From the NCBI RefSeq assembly GCF_003026455.1, contig NZ_PYMB01000004.1, positions 1-64,000 of the forward strand: a stretch of 64,000 nucleotides of DNA. Reading direction: 5' to 3'. Made by a program: the position numbers and the translations under genes. Numbering within the stretch: position 1 is the stretch's first letter; every line of letters starts with the position of its first letter. This document shows, in pieces, positions 43,404-52,602 of the stretch. The stretch comes from Photobacterium rosenbergii. GTDB lineage: Bacteria; Pseudomonadota; Gammaproteobacteria; Enterobacterales; Vibrionaceae. Under the pieces are notes generated by a model. It did not search any database, had not been told where the DNA came from, and saw nothing but the letters and a program-made list of their open reading frames with translations.

Positions 43404-44749
43404 GCATCAAGGCCGCCCGCGGGGCGGCTGCTGTTTTAGGGCAACTACCGCGCCCTCATCGTGTTGGACTAGCAATATGTTCAACTGTCGTTCTGGCTGC
43501 CACCTTGTGGCAGCCAGGTTCGTATGTGGCACAGGAACTTAACCACAGGGTGGAGATCAGTGTTCCTGCCAGTGGCTGGGAGCTTCTGTCAGAGCAAAAT
43601 AGCGAGCCGTTGGGGGCCGTGGTTGAGAACAATGACCCAGCCTTCGAGATCCCGACCGATGAGCTAGGGCAGCAATTGACCCAGCATGCGCAGCGTAACC
43701 ATCGCCATACCGTTGCCAGCGGGGAAACGTTGGGCGGCATATTTGGCCAATATGGCCTCCCGCTTGCCGATATGTACCAGATGCTCGAGGCCGAGCCTGC
43801 ATTGCAACAGATTGGCGTTGGCCAGCGGCTGGAGTGGACTCTTGATGACAACAGCGCGGTTGAGAGCTTTACCGTTCATCGCAGCGCCAAGTTTACTGAC
43901 CACTATCAACGTACTGACAACGGTTATAGCTACCAGCGTACTGAAGAAGCCGGGGAGCTTAGGCCGGTAAGGTTATCAGGCCGGGTGTCAGGCAGTTTTT
44001 ATAATTCTGCACTGGCGGCAGGGTTGAACCCTAACCAGATTCAGGAAGTGGTACAGGCTCTGCAATGGCGGTTTGATTTTGGCCGTCAGGCCCGTCGCGG
44101 TGATCGTTTTGCTGTGACTGTAGAGCGGGAGTATATCGACGGCAAGGCCGTTGGCCGAGGAGAAGTCAAATCGCTGCTTTATCTTAACGGTAATCACGAA
44201 ATCTTTGTCAGTCGGCACCACGATGGCCAGTTTTATGATGTCGACGGTAACAGCTTAGATCGCGCCCTTCGTCGTTACCCGACAGCCAAACGTTATAGAA
44301 TAAGCTCTCCCTTCAACCCTCGTCGTAAGCATCCGGTAACCGGCAGGATATCACCCCATAACGGTACGGACTTTGCTACACCTATCGGCACGCCGGTGCT
44401 GTCAGCAGGAGACGGTGTTGTTGTGAAAGCGCAAAAGCACCCATTGGCGGGAAATTATGTGGTTGTCAAACATGGACGGGAATATGTGACACGCTACCTC
44501 CATTTGCACCGGATGCTGGTTAAGCCGGGAGAGCGGGTCACTATGGGACAGCGGATTGCGTTAAGTGGCAATACCGGACGCTCTACCGGACCGCATTTGC
44601 ACTACGAGCTGATCAAGAAAAACCGTCCGGTTGATGCAATGAAAGTACCGCTTCCAGAGGCTGCTCCAGTGCCAGATGGCGAAATTGCCGAATACGGTAA
44701 AATTGCCCGTGAAGAAAAGCGTGTGTTGCAGCAAACATTGAATAGCTAG
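43391..44749 (+). CDS. mepM: MepM-type peptidoglycan DD-endopeptidase (M23)
   Basis: A 452-residue murein endopeptidase that cuts DD-crosslinks to allow wall growth. It has a membrane anchor (about residues 25-41), a LysM-like domain (about 104-150, HTVASGETLGGIFGQYG) and an M23 domain with zinc ligands His323 and Asp327 (SPHNGTDFATP) and His402/His404 (PHLHYE). The N-terminal LPRPHRV matches E. coli MepM, which is also next to znuA. GTG at 43391 overlaps the znuA end by 13 bases without a ribosome site of its own, so it is probably coupled to znuA and under Zur control. Confidence 0.94.
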   Translation: MSEISIKAARGAAAVLGQLPRPHRVGLAICSTVVLAATLWQPGSYVAQELNHRVEISVPASGWELLSEQNSEPLGAVVENNDPAFEIPTDELGQQLTQHAQRNHRHTVASGETLGGIFGQYGLPLADMYQMLEAEPALQQIGVGQRLEWTLDDNSAVESFTVHRSAKFTDHYQRTDNGYSYQRTEEAGELRPVRLSGRVSGSFYNSALAAGLNPNQIQEVVQALQWRFDFGRQARRGDRFAVTVEREYIDGKAVGRGEVKSLLYLNGNHEIFVSRHHDGQFYDVDGNSLDRALRRYPTAKRYRISSPFNPRRKHPVTGRISPHNGTDFATPIGTPVLSAGDGVVVKAQKHPLAGNYVVVKHGREYVTRYLHLHRMLVKPGERVTMGQRIALSGNTGRSTGPHLHYELIKKNRPVDAMKVPLPEAAPVPDGEIAEYGKIAREEKRVLQQTLNS

Positions 44750-44799
44750 TTCATCAGCTATAACGTTTTCAACTTCATCAGGTTACAGGATCGGGTAAT

Positions 44800-44826
44800 A
44801 AAAAACGCACTACGGTGCGTTTTTTT
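44800..44826 (+). terminator. Terminator of znuA-mepM
   Basis: AACGCAC and GTGCGTT pair around TACG, followed by T7. Confidence 0.92.
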
Positions 44827-44909
44827 ATGCATCTTGCCTCATTTTATAAATGTCGACTTATAATAGACCTGTCATTACTGCATAATACATAGGTATTTCA
44901 TGAGGTTGG

Positions 44910-47900
44910 ATGATTTTTTTCATTGTTATGATCAGGCGATTTGTATTATTAATCACGCTATTAGGGCTAGGATTGACGCCCTCGATGTCTGTAATTGCAT
45001 CGAGTTACCTTTTTCGCTCTATGGTGGACCTAAACGGGCCAAGTAATTTGTCTGTTCGCAAAATCGTTGATGATTCCAACAAAGGCCTGTGGCTGGTCGA
45101 TATTCGAGGCCAGTTGTTGTTCTTCGATGGCACTAATTTTAAACCTGCTGTTGAAAGAACCGGTAAGCCGGTCACCGGCGTGACGGATGTTGCCTTGGTG
45201 GACGATATACTATGGTTGGTGAAGGATAACCACGCCTACTCCTATTCCCCAAAAACCTCAGAGCTGCAAAGGCACAACATCAGCCAGGTGCCTATCGAGT
45301 CTGTAGCCAGTTTGGACAATAGCGCATGGTTTGCTAACCGGCGTGGGCTCTACCAGCTATCAGAGTTTGAGCCAGAAGCGAAATTTCTCCCATTTCCACA
45401 CCCAATAAAGCTGGCGGGGCTACATGTGGCGGGTAATCATTTGTATGTTGCGGCTCAGCAAGGTGTGTATGAATACCTTTCATTCTCCTTACCTCCCACC
45501 AAACTGTTATCAGACTTTTATGTCACAGCTATAGAGCAAGACGAGCAAGGTGAAATCTGGTTTGGTACCCGGCGGGGCGTGATTAAAGGAAGAAATGGCT
45601 CGTTAACTCCCTTAGGGGAAAAGGCGAGTAGCCCTTCGGTCATGAGCCTGCAGGTAACGGCGCAAGGTATGTGGGTAGGCAGTACGATGGGGCTATACCT
45701 GATGGACTTGGGTATGGAGGAAAAAGTACACCTCATGCCTTCAGAACTCGACAAGTTTTCATTACCTGGTCGCCGGGTGCTTGGGCTCCATCAAGACCAG
45801 CAAGGCATGCTCTGGGTGTCGACGCCGGAAGGGGTAAGCCAATTACCTGCAGGTTCTGATTTACTCAAGCGGATCAGGCTGGGCAAAAAGGAAGGAGAGA
45901 TTGATGCATCCTTTATTGGGGATATTGCCTATGGTAGCAATGGGCATTACTGGCTGGCGACAGATAACGGATTGTTTGAAATCTCCCCCTTTTTTGAAGT
46001 CTTAAGTCATATTGCAACTCTTGGCAAGATTAAACAGTTAGCATTGTCAGGAGAGGTCTTGTGGATATTAAAAGAAGACGGTATCGCAACTTATCATATC
46101 AGCCAGTCTTATTTACAAAATATTGATGTGCCAAAAGAAATTTCTGCTTGGTCAATAAGCCAAATTATGGTCGATCATTTTGGTTCGCTATGGGTTGGGA
46201 CTGAGGATGGCTTATATCGCTACTGGCCAGAGTTTAGTGAGTGGATGCCCTTTGGAAATCACTGGTTGCGTGATCCTGAAGGGGGAGAGGTTGTTACCCG
46301 TATCTTGGAAGACAGTGAAAACCATGTATGGGTTGGGACAACCTTCGGCTTGTATAAATTTGATGCCGGAATGCTGCATTTTGTGCCGGGGAGTGAGGGC
46401 AAAGGAGGGGTTGTCGATATCTATGAAGATCGAATGGGTCAACTCTGGGTGGCTTCGAACTATGGTCTGCAGGTCTCTCAGGTACTGACTCCGCTAAAGC
46501 TGCAAGATGTTCAGCTGTCTTCTAATTTTGTCCGTCCATACTGTTTAGTTGGAGGAAGTAACGGCGTATGGCTCTCTTCCAGTAACGGCATGTCTTTCAT
46601 GAATTACTATGGCGATCTGAAGCAGCACTTGAGCTTCAACAGCGGCTTGTTGCCTGAAGATGTCGGCTCACAGGCATGTTTGCAAAATAATACGAACGCC
46701 TTAGTACTAGGCTACCGCCAAGGACTATTGAGTCTTGATCATGACGCATTATTTGATGAATTCCCCCCCGATCCTGAGCTAGTGCTGAGCGCAGTATGGG
46801 TGGATAACGATATTTGGCCCTTATCTGATTCATGGAGCAAACTGAGGCGGTTGCCATATGGCTCCTCCATTGCTTTCAAGCTGGAGGCTATGCCATCCCG
46901 TTCGACTTTGTATCAGTATCGTCTGGTTGATGAAAATGCTCAGGCTGGCGAATGGCAGATAGCCACCCACCCATTGCTGCCTGTTGGTGTATTGTCTGCT
47001 GGGCAGTACACGCTTGAAGTTCGCAGGGTGAAGCCTGCTGACAATACCGCAGTTGAATTAAGCTATGTCTTCAATATCCAGCCAGCCTGGCGAATATATC
47101 AAGCCATAATAGGCATTTTGGGGCTTGCTGCCTTGCTACTAGCTGTAGTGCTATTTTATTGGCGAGGTAGGGTATTTAAAGATCAGGCACAGCAACTCAA
47201 ACAGGCTGTATTTCAAAAGACAGCCAAAATTGAACTCCAGAAAAAGCAACTCAACGCGAGCAATGTTCACCTGCAACGAATATTGGACCTAAGACAGCAT
47301 ATTATGGCGCAGCTTTCTCATGAATTGCGGACACCGCTGCAACTGTCACTGGGTTTGTTGTCAGATCTGAGGTCCACTTGCCAAGCACCGAGTAAGGTCG
47401 ATATTGCCGAAAAGAACCTTACCCATGCCCTGCATGTGGCGGATCAACTGCTTTCACGTGACGTATTTGCTCTGGTTGAGTCAGAGAAGGCATGTAAACA
47501 GCGAGTCAGCCCAATCATTCAGGCTTGTTGCATGAGTTGGCAAGTTGAAGCCGAAAAGAAACAGATAGCATTGTGCCTCGAAGAAAATATTTCCCCTGAA
47601 ACTGCCATTTGCTTGGCGCCCTACCACCTTGAGATCATGCTCGGTAACCTGCTGTCGAATGCGATGAAATATACCGACAGTAAAGGGGGGATCACGGTTG
47701 CTGTGAAAGAGCTTGATCAACAATTGATTGTCTCTGTGAGTGATACTGGTCGCGGGATGTCAGAGCAGACCAAGGCCCACTTGTTTGATAGCTATTACCA
47801 AGAAGACCCTCAGCTCAATCCCAAGGCGGGATTCGGCTTGGGCCTAAGTACGGTAAAGCAATTGGTTGAACAGTACCAGGGTGCCATTTCGGTTATCAGT

Positions 47901-48722
47901 TACCAGGGCGTCGGGAGCGAGTTTATTATTCGGCTTCCCCTTGTGGTTGAGTCATTGGAAGCAGGGTATCCAACGGCTAAGCAAGGAGCGCCAGACCATC
48001 CCCAATGGTTAATGGTGATTGGGAATGAGGATGACAACCATAGTGAGTGGAGCAAGCGACTGTCCGAACATTATCATGTTACCCATACTCGGGGGGATTA
48101 TGAGGACTTGATGCTAATTGAAGATACCCTCCCTGAGCTCGTCATTATTAACAGGGGAGTGCTCGAACCAAGCGATGAAGAACTGCTTCGGGGGATGAAG
48201 GAAGATTATTTTGGCAACAAGGGACCGGTGTTCGTCGCACTAACTACTCCTGAAGAAACACGCGGATCTCAACCGATTCGCTGGGCGGACTACACGCTTT
48301 CAAAACCATTAGAGGCGAATGTTGCGCTAGCTGAAATCGGTCGCTTACTCAGTAAAGAGTCTGCTGAACCTGATGGTGAGGAAGGGCCCCAGAGTAAGGA
48401 GTGGCAGGATAATGTCCACGCTTTTGTATCCAAGCAATTTCACCATTCTGGCTTTGGGAACTCTTCAGCAGCAAAAGCGCTGACTATGCCCGAGCGGACG
48501 TTCCAGCAGCGTTTTAAGCAAGAGTTTGGCTTGTCTTTTAAAGATTATGTCACCCAGTTCCGCTTTGAGCAGGCCGCGGTCATGCTTAAACAAGGGGATA
48601 AAGTCTCTGATGTCGCGCTGGCATGTGGCTTCAAAGACCCTTCATATTTCTGTGCAAGGTTCAAGGCCTATAGCGGGCAAACACCTAGTGAGTTTGCCAA
48701 AGGGGCCTCTACACTCGACTAA
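44910..48722 (+). CDS. Hybrid one-protein two-component regulator
   Basis: A 1270-residue inner-membrane sensor-regulator. An N-terminal signal anchor is followed by a periplasmic propeller of about fourteen repeats (LWVGTEDGLYRY, VWVGTTFGLYKF and similar, residues 50-610), a Y_Y_Y domain (about 645-722), one membrane helix (729-750), a coiled coil, HisKA with His804 in SHELRTP, an HATPase (N913 and N917 in the N box, DTGRGM 945-950, GFGLGLS 974-980), a receiver-like domain (1031-1149) and an AraC output (1165-1265). The receiver has Asn1081 where the phosphorylated Asp should be, but keeps Lys1132. ATG 44910 has GAGG upstream. The ligand is unknown; related proteins sense sugars. Confidence 0.92.
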   Translation: MIFFIVMIRRFVLLITLLGLGLTPSMSVIASSYLFRSMVDLNGPSNLSVRKIVDDSNKGLWLVDIRGQLLFFDGTNFKPAVERTGKPVTGVTDVALVDDILWLVKDNHAYSYSPKTSELQRHNISQVPIESVASLDNSAWFANRRGLYQLSEFEPEAKFLPFPHPIKLAGLHVAGNHLYVAAQQGVYEYLSFSLPPTKLLSDFYVTAIEQDEQGEIWFGTRRGVIKGRNGSLTPLGEKASSPSVMSLQVTAQGMWVGSTMGLYLMDLGMEEKVHLMPSELDKFSLPGRRVLGLHQDQQGMLWVSTPEGVSQLPAGSDLLKRIRLGKKEGEIDASFIGDIAYGSNGHYWLATDNGLFEISPFFEVLSHIATLGKIKQLALSGEVLWILKEDGIATYHISQSYLQNIDVPKEISAWSISQIMVDHFGSLWVGTEDGLYRYWPEFSEWMPFGNHWLRDPEGGEVVTRILEDSENHVWVGTTFGLYKFDAGMLHFVPGSEGKGGVVDIYEDRMGQLWVASNYGLQVSQVLTPLKLQDVQLSSNFVRPYCLVGGSNGVWLSSSNGMSFMNYYGDLKQHLSFNSGLLPEDVGSQACLQNNTNALVLGYRQGLLSLDHDALFDEFPPDPELVLSAVWVDNDIWPLSDSWSKLRRLPYGSSIAFKLEAMPSRSTLYQYRLVDENAQAGEWQIATHPLLPVGVLSAGQYTLEVRRVKPADNTAVELSYVFNIQPAWRIYQAIIGILGLAALLLAVVLFYWRGRVFKDQAQQLKQAVFQKTAKIELQKKQLNASNVHLQRILDLRQHIMAQLSHELRTPLQLSLGLLSDLRSTCQAPSKVDIAEKNLTHALHVADQLLSRDVFALVESEKACKQRVSPIIQACCMSWQVEAEKKQIALCLEENISPETAICLAPYHLEIMLGNLLSNAMKYTDSKGGITVAVKELDQQLIVSVSDTGRGMSEQTKAHLFDSYYQEDPQLNPKAGFGLGLSTVKQLVEQYQGAISVISYQGVGSEFIIRLPLVVESLEAGYPTAKQGAPDHPQWLMVIGNEDDNHSEWSKRLSEHYHVTHTRGDYEDLMLIEDTLPELVIINRGVLEPSDEELLRGMKEDYFGNKGPVFVALTTPEETRGSQPIRWADYTLSKPLEANVALAEIGRLLSKESAEPDGEEGPQSKEWQDNVHAFVSKQFHHSGFGNSSAAKALTMPERTFQQRFKQEFGLSFKDYVTQFRFEQAAVMLKQGDKVSDVALACGFKDPSYFCARFKAYSGQTPSEFAKGASTLD

Positions 48723-49063
48723 ATTGCGTGGTCTGGTTATTCAGCCAGATCACGTTAGTAATCACCCTCCCGGTATTTTGCTAGGGAGTAGCTCCTGCCC
48801 GTTTCGTTATCCTTTCATCTAACCATTCTGCCTGTACAAGTACCAACTCTGTGTCGTTTATCTGTGTTTAACCACACAGTGATGTTAAGTGATTGATCCC
48901 TTGAATGTTTTCTTTTCCCCTTTAGCTGCAGGTGGTAACAAATCCATCAATAAGGCTGTAAAGCGTGCTGGATGTCAATATTGCAAACAATGAATGCAAA
49001 AATGAGTGGGATTTATTGATTTAAAACAACACTTAATGTGTTTCAATCTGTAACATTGAAAGT
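48723..49063. other. Gene-free stretch upstream of feoABC
   Basis: No plausible gene here. Just after the sensor gene there is an imperfect hairpin (TCTGG/CCAGA, about 48732-48751) without a T run, so no convincing terminator. The right-hand third holds the feo control region. Confidence 0.5.
49016..49029. promoter_or_regulatory. Candidate FNR site upstream of feoA
   Basis: TTGAT-TTAA-AACAA matches the FNR consensus TTGAT-N4-ATCAA at nine of ten positions. Anaerobic activation of feo by FNR is known in E. coli. Confidence 0.45.
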
Positions 49064-49082
49064 ATTAATGCTAATTATTCTT
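49064..49082. promoter_or_regulatory. Candidate Fur box upstream of feoA
   Basis: This 19-base stretch matches the consensus GATAATGATAATCATTATC at 13 positions. It lies 21-39 bases before the feoA start, where bound Fur would block the promoter. Confidence 0.5.
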
Positions 49083-49102
49083 ATTTAGGGTAGCGGTTTA
49101 GA

Positions 49103-49330
49103 ATGAAACTGTCAGAAATGTTATGCGGGGCTGAAGGAAGGGTAACCAGTTTAGCTGGCTTACCAGCAGCTACCCGTAAAAAGTTAATGGTCATGGGGGT
49201 GTTACCAAATACTCCTGTGAGTGTGATTCGTGTGGCCCCGCTTGGTGATCCTCTTCAGGTGCGAGTTCGAGGCGTGGATATCGCCCTGCGTAAACAACTT
49301 GCAGAAAGCATTGATGTGGAGGTGAACTGA
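49103..49330 (+). CDS. feoA: FeoA, ferrous iron transport accessory protein
   Basis: FeoA is a 75-residue SH3-like cytosolic protein needed for ferrous iron uptake by FeoB. The sequence VMGVLPNTPVSVIRVAPLGDP and the final RVRGVDIALRKQLAESI are typical. It shares its stop with the start of feoB (TGATG). First gene of feoABC, preceded by Fur- and FNR-like sites. Confidence 0.97.
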   Translation: MKLSEMLCGAEGRVTSLAGLPAATRKKLMVMGVLPNTPVSVIRVAPLGDPLQVRVRGVDIALRKQLAESIDVEVN

Positions 49331-51609
49331 TGCAATACAGCATTCTGACAGTCGGTAACCCAAATAGCGGTAAAACGACTCTATTTAATGGCTTGACTGG
49401 CGCCAAGCAGCAGGTGGGTAACTGGGCTGGGGTAACCGTTGAGAAGAAAACAGGCCGTTATGACTGCGCAGGTGACAATTTTGCGCTAACTGACCTTCCT
49501 GGTATCTACAACCTTGACAGTGCCAACGACGTTAATAGCTTGGATGAAGCCATTGCTTCTCGCGCCATCCTAACCATGCCAGCGGATGTCATTATCAATG
49601 TGGTGGATGCATCGTGCCTTGAGCGTAGCCTATACATGACTCTACAGTTACGCGAACTGGGTCGTCCAATGGTGGTTGTGCTGAACAAAATGGATGTACT
49701 GGAGCGCCAACGCCAGAAACTAGACATTAAAGGGTTGGAAAAAGCTCTGGGCTGTCCGGTAATGAGCCTGTCGGCGAATAACCTTAAGCAAGTAGCAGAA
49801 TTCAAAACCCAGTTGCACAAAATGCTGGCGCAGGGAATTGCTGTTAATGAGCTGAAGTTGGATTACGGTACCCAGTTTGAGCAAGCCATTGCCGAAACAG
49901 AAGCCTTCTTTACCGATGCCCAATTGAACAGCCGCGCGCAGGCTATTCGTGCTTTGGAAAATGATACCTTGGTGATCAACCAGTTGTCAGAAGAGCAAAA
50001 GAATCAGGCATGCAACGTTCGCAATACTTTGATGGTGGATGTTGACCCTGATATCCAAGTGGCTGATGTACGCTATAGCTTCTTGCATCAACTGTGCAGT
50101 AAGGTTCGCCGTCAAGAAGGCAAGCTGAGCCGTAGCCTGAGCGACAAAATTGATGCGGTGTTGCTCAACCGTGCATTTGGTATCCCCTTCTTCTTTGTTG
50201 TGATGTACCTGATGTTCATGTTCTCCATCAACATCGGTAGTGCCTTTATCGACTTCTTCGATATCAGTGCCGGAGCGCTTCTTGTTGATGGTGGGCATTA
50301 CCTACTTGATGACCACCTTCCGGTGTGGCTGGTGACTGTGATTGCCGACGGTATCGGTGGTGGTATCCAGACCGTAGCGACCTTCATTCCGGTTATTGCC
50401 TGCCTATACCTATTCTTGGCGATGCTTGAAAGTTCAGGTTATATGGCGCGAGCAGCGTTTGTACTTGATAAAGTGATGCAGAAAGTTGGCCTGCCGGGCA
50501 AAGCATTTGTGCCATTGGTATTGGGTTTTGGTTGTAATGTACCAGCTATCATGGCAACCCGTACACTGGAACAAGAGCGTGAGCGCAAGCTTGCAGCGGC
50601 GATGGCACCGTTTATGTCTTGTGGCGCGCGCCTACCAGTATACGCACTATTTGCTGCAGCTTTCTTCCCTGAAAATGGTCAGAATGTCGTATTCGGTCTT
50701 TATATTTTGGGTATTGCCGCTGCGGTACTGACTGGTTTGGTATTGCGTCATACTATTTACCCGGGTAACAGTGATAGCTTCATTATGGAGATGCCAGATT
50801 ATGAAATGCCAACATTGCGTAACGTTGGTATCAAAACTTGGCAGAAACTGAAGAAATTTGTACTGGGAGCCGGTAAGACAATCGTCGTTGTTGTGGCAAT
50901 CCTGAGCTTCTTTAACTCACTGGGTACTGATGGGTCGTTCGGTAACGAAGATACGCCTAATTCTGTACTGGCAAAAACAGCCCAGATCGTTACCCCTGTT
51001 CTTTCACCTATCGGTGTGAAAGAAGATAACTGGCCTGCTACTGTTGGTATCCTGACCGGTATTTTTGCAAAAGAAGCCGTAGTCGGAACGTTGAATAACC
51101 TATATGCGCCAGCTTCGGGTGAAGAAGACGCTGAATATGATCTAATGGGCAGCCTTCAGGAAGCGGTAGGCAGTATCGGTGCCAACCTTGCTGACCTTAG
51201 CTATTCTGATCCGCTGGGTATCACTGTTGGTGAGTTGGAAGATAAAGCTGCAGCGGCTGAAGAGCAGGAAGTTGATGCGTCAATCTTCGGCAATATCCAA
51301 GCCCACTTTGTGAGCTCTGCGGCGGCAATGGCCTACTTGATCTTCATTCTACTGTACACGCCATGTGCCGCAGCAATGGGTGCCTACGTTCGTGAGTTTG
51401 GTCAGAAGTACTCAGTGTTTATTGCGGCTTATACCATGCTATTGGCGTATACCTTTGCGACGTACTATTACCAGATCGCTCATTTTTCTGATCACCCAGC
51501 AACAAGCATGTTGTGGATTGGGGTCTTCACTGCAATCAATGCTGGTTTGTTTATTACCTTCAAACGTAAAGGTCAGCAGATGCAAACCGAGGAGTTGGCA
51601 ACACTATGA
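49330..51609 (+). CDS. feoB: FeoB, ferrous iron permease
   Basis: FeoB moves Fe2+ across the inner membrane. The N-terminal G domain has G1 GNPNSGKTTLFNGLTG, G3 DLPGIYNL and G4 NKMD; a helical GDI-type linker follows, then the membrane region with two Gate motifs (FVPLVLGFGCNVPAIMATR and ILTGIFAKEAVVGTL). Length 759 is close to E. coli (773). Its end overlaps feoC by four bases (ATGA). Confidence 0.98.
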   Translation: MQYSILTVGNPNSGKTTLFNGLTGAKQQVGNWAGVTVEKKTGRYDCAGDNFALTDLPGIYNLDSANDVNSLDEAIASRAILTMPADVIINVVDASCLERSLYMTLQLRELGRPMVVVLNKMDVLERQRQKLDIKGLEKALGCPVMSLSANNLKQVAEFKTQLHKMLAQGIAVNELKLDYGTQFEQAIAETEAFFTDAQLNSRAQAIRALENDTLVINQLSEEQKNQACNVRNTLMVDVDPDIQVADVRYSFLHQLCSKVRRQEGKLSRSLSDKIDAVLLNRAFGIPFFFVVMYLMFMFSINIGSAFIDFFDISAGALLVDGGHYLLDDHLPVWLVTVIADGIGGGIQTVATFIPVIACLYLFLAMLESSGYMARAAFVLDKVMQKVGLPGKAFVPLVLGFGCNVPAIMATRTLEQERERKLAAAMAPFMSCGARLPVYALFAAAFFPENGQNVVFGLYILGIAAAVLTGLVLRHTIYPGNSDSFIMEMPDYEMPTLRNVGIKTWQKLKKFVLGAGKTIVVVVAILSFFNSLGTDGSFGNEDTPNSVLAKTAQIVTPVLSPIGVKEDNWPATVGILTGIFAKEAVVGTLNNLYAPASGEEDAEYDLMGSLQEAVGSIGANLADLSYSDPLGITVGELEDKAAAAEEQEVDASIFGNIQAHFVSSAAAMAYLIFILLYTPCAAAMGAYVREFGQKYSVFIAAYTMLLAYTFATYYYQIAHFSDHPATSMLWIGVFTAINAGLFITFKRKGQQMQTEELATL

Positions 51610-51851
51610 TCCTACAGCAGCTGAAACAGTACATTGAGCAACATGGGCGTGCCAGCCGCAAGGCATTGGCAATGCGGTTCGGTATGTCGGAAGACGGTGT
51701 CGAGGCCATGCTGGATGTATGGATCCGCAAAGGCAAGTTGGGCAAGGAACTGGTCGGCTGTGACAGTGATGGTTGTTGTCAGGGTGCCAAGGAGATTTGG
51801 TACCGACCGCTAAAATCCGATGAGCTTTCTATCACCGTAATGCGGGGATAG
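51606..51851 (+). CDS. feoC: FeoC, small winged-helix Feo partner
   Basis: An 81-residue winged-helix protein (MILQQLKQYIEQHGRASRKALA, then EDGVEAMLDVWIRKGKLGKE) with a cysteine cluster CDSDGCC that may hold an iron-sulfur centre as in other FeoC proteins. FeoC binds FeoB and affects its stability; in V. cholerae it is part of a large Feo complex. It overlaps feoB and ends at a terminator. Confidence 0.95.
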   Translation: MILQQLKQYIEQHGRASRKALAMRFGMSEDGVEAMLDVWIRKGKLGKELVGCDSDGCCQGAKEIWYRPLKSDELSITVMRG

Positions 51852-51867
51852 CAGGCAATAATTAAAG

Positions 51868-51896
51868 GAAAGGCAACCTCAGGGTTGCCTTTTTTA
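51868..51896. terminator. Terminator of feoABC
   Basis: AGGCAACC and GGTTGCCT pair around TCAG, then T6. The minus side (TTTCCTTT) may also end the convergent HIT gene. Confidence 0.88.
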
Positions 51897-51900
51897 TACC

Positions 51901-52332
51901 TTACTCTGCGGCACTGAAGCCGTCGATATGGCCTAGCTCAGCCCTTAACTCTTCGGTTAATGCTTGTTGTAGGGCCTCGTCACGTTGGGTGCCGTCTGTA
52001 TTGCCCCAAATCGGGCCAGGCCATGCCACATCACCTTTGAAGCGGGCAATGTGGTGTACATGTAACTGGGGTACAAGGTTGCCCAGCGCACCGATATTGA
52101 TTTTGTCGGCTTGGTAGTCTTTTTCAAGTACGGCTGCTACTGCACTGGACTCTTTGATCAACTGAAGCTGTTCATCTTCAGGTAAATGGTGAATTTCACG
52201 TAGATCCACTTTTCTTGGTACCAGAATTAACCAAGGGCCAAGCGCCTCTTTAGAAAGCAATACCTGACACAGGGGAAGATTGCCGATAATTGTAGTATCT
52301 GCGGCTAGTCTCGGATGGAGTGTAAACGGCAT
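51901..52332 (-). CDS. HIT-domain protein
   Basis: A 143-residue histidine-triad nucleotide hydrolase or transferase. The triad region reads QLHVHHIARFKGDVAWPGP, that is H-x-H-H, not the classical H-x-H-x-H, a variant that I believe occurs in a subgroup with this WPGP tail. The frame opens at 52365, but ATG at 52332 (MPFTLHPRL) has AAGGA eight bases upstream. The stop is 50 bases from feoC. Substrate unknown. Confidence 0.88.
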   Translation of the reverse strand: MPFTLHPRLAADTTIIGNLPLCQVLLSKEALGPWLILVPRKVDLREIHHLPEDEQLQLIKESSAVAAVLEKDYQADKINIGALGNLVPQLHVHHIARFKGDVAWPGPIWGNTDGTQRDEALQQALTEELRAELGHIDGFSAAE

Positions 52333-52602
52333 GGGGTTATTCCTTATTTGTATTGTGTAGCTCACACGTTGGGATATTTACCTCCAGCCAAAATTTGGCT
52401 TTGGGGTAGGATAAAGGCATCAGGAGCTGCACTGATGACAGTAAGATAGTGTGAATATAAAGCAGTGGCAATGCTTTCTGCCATGGCAGTCAGTATTTTT
52501 CAGCAATGTATGGTTGATTGGGTTGTGATCAGGCAGTGGTATTGGATTGGCCGCTTTGTGGATTTAGCGGTAACGTGACGAAGATCGATGTGGGAGTGAT
52601 AC

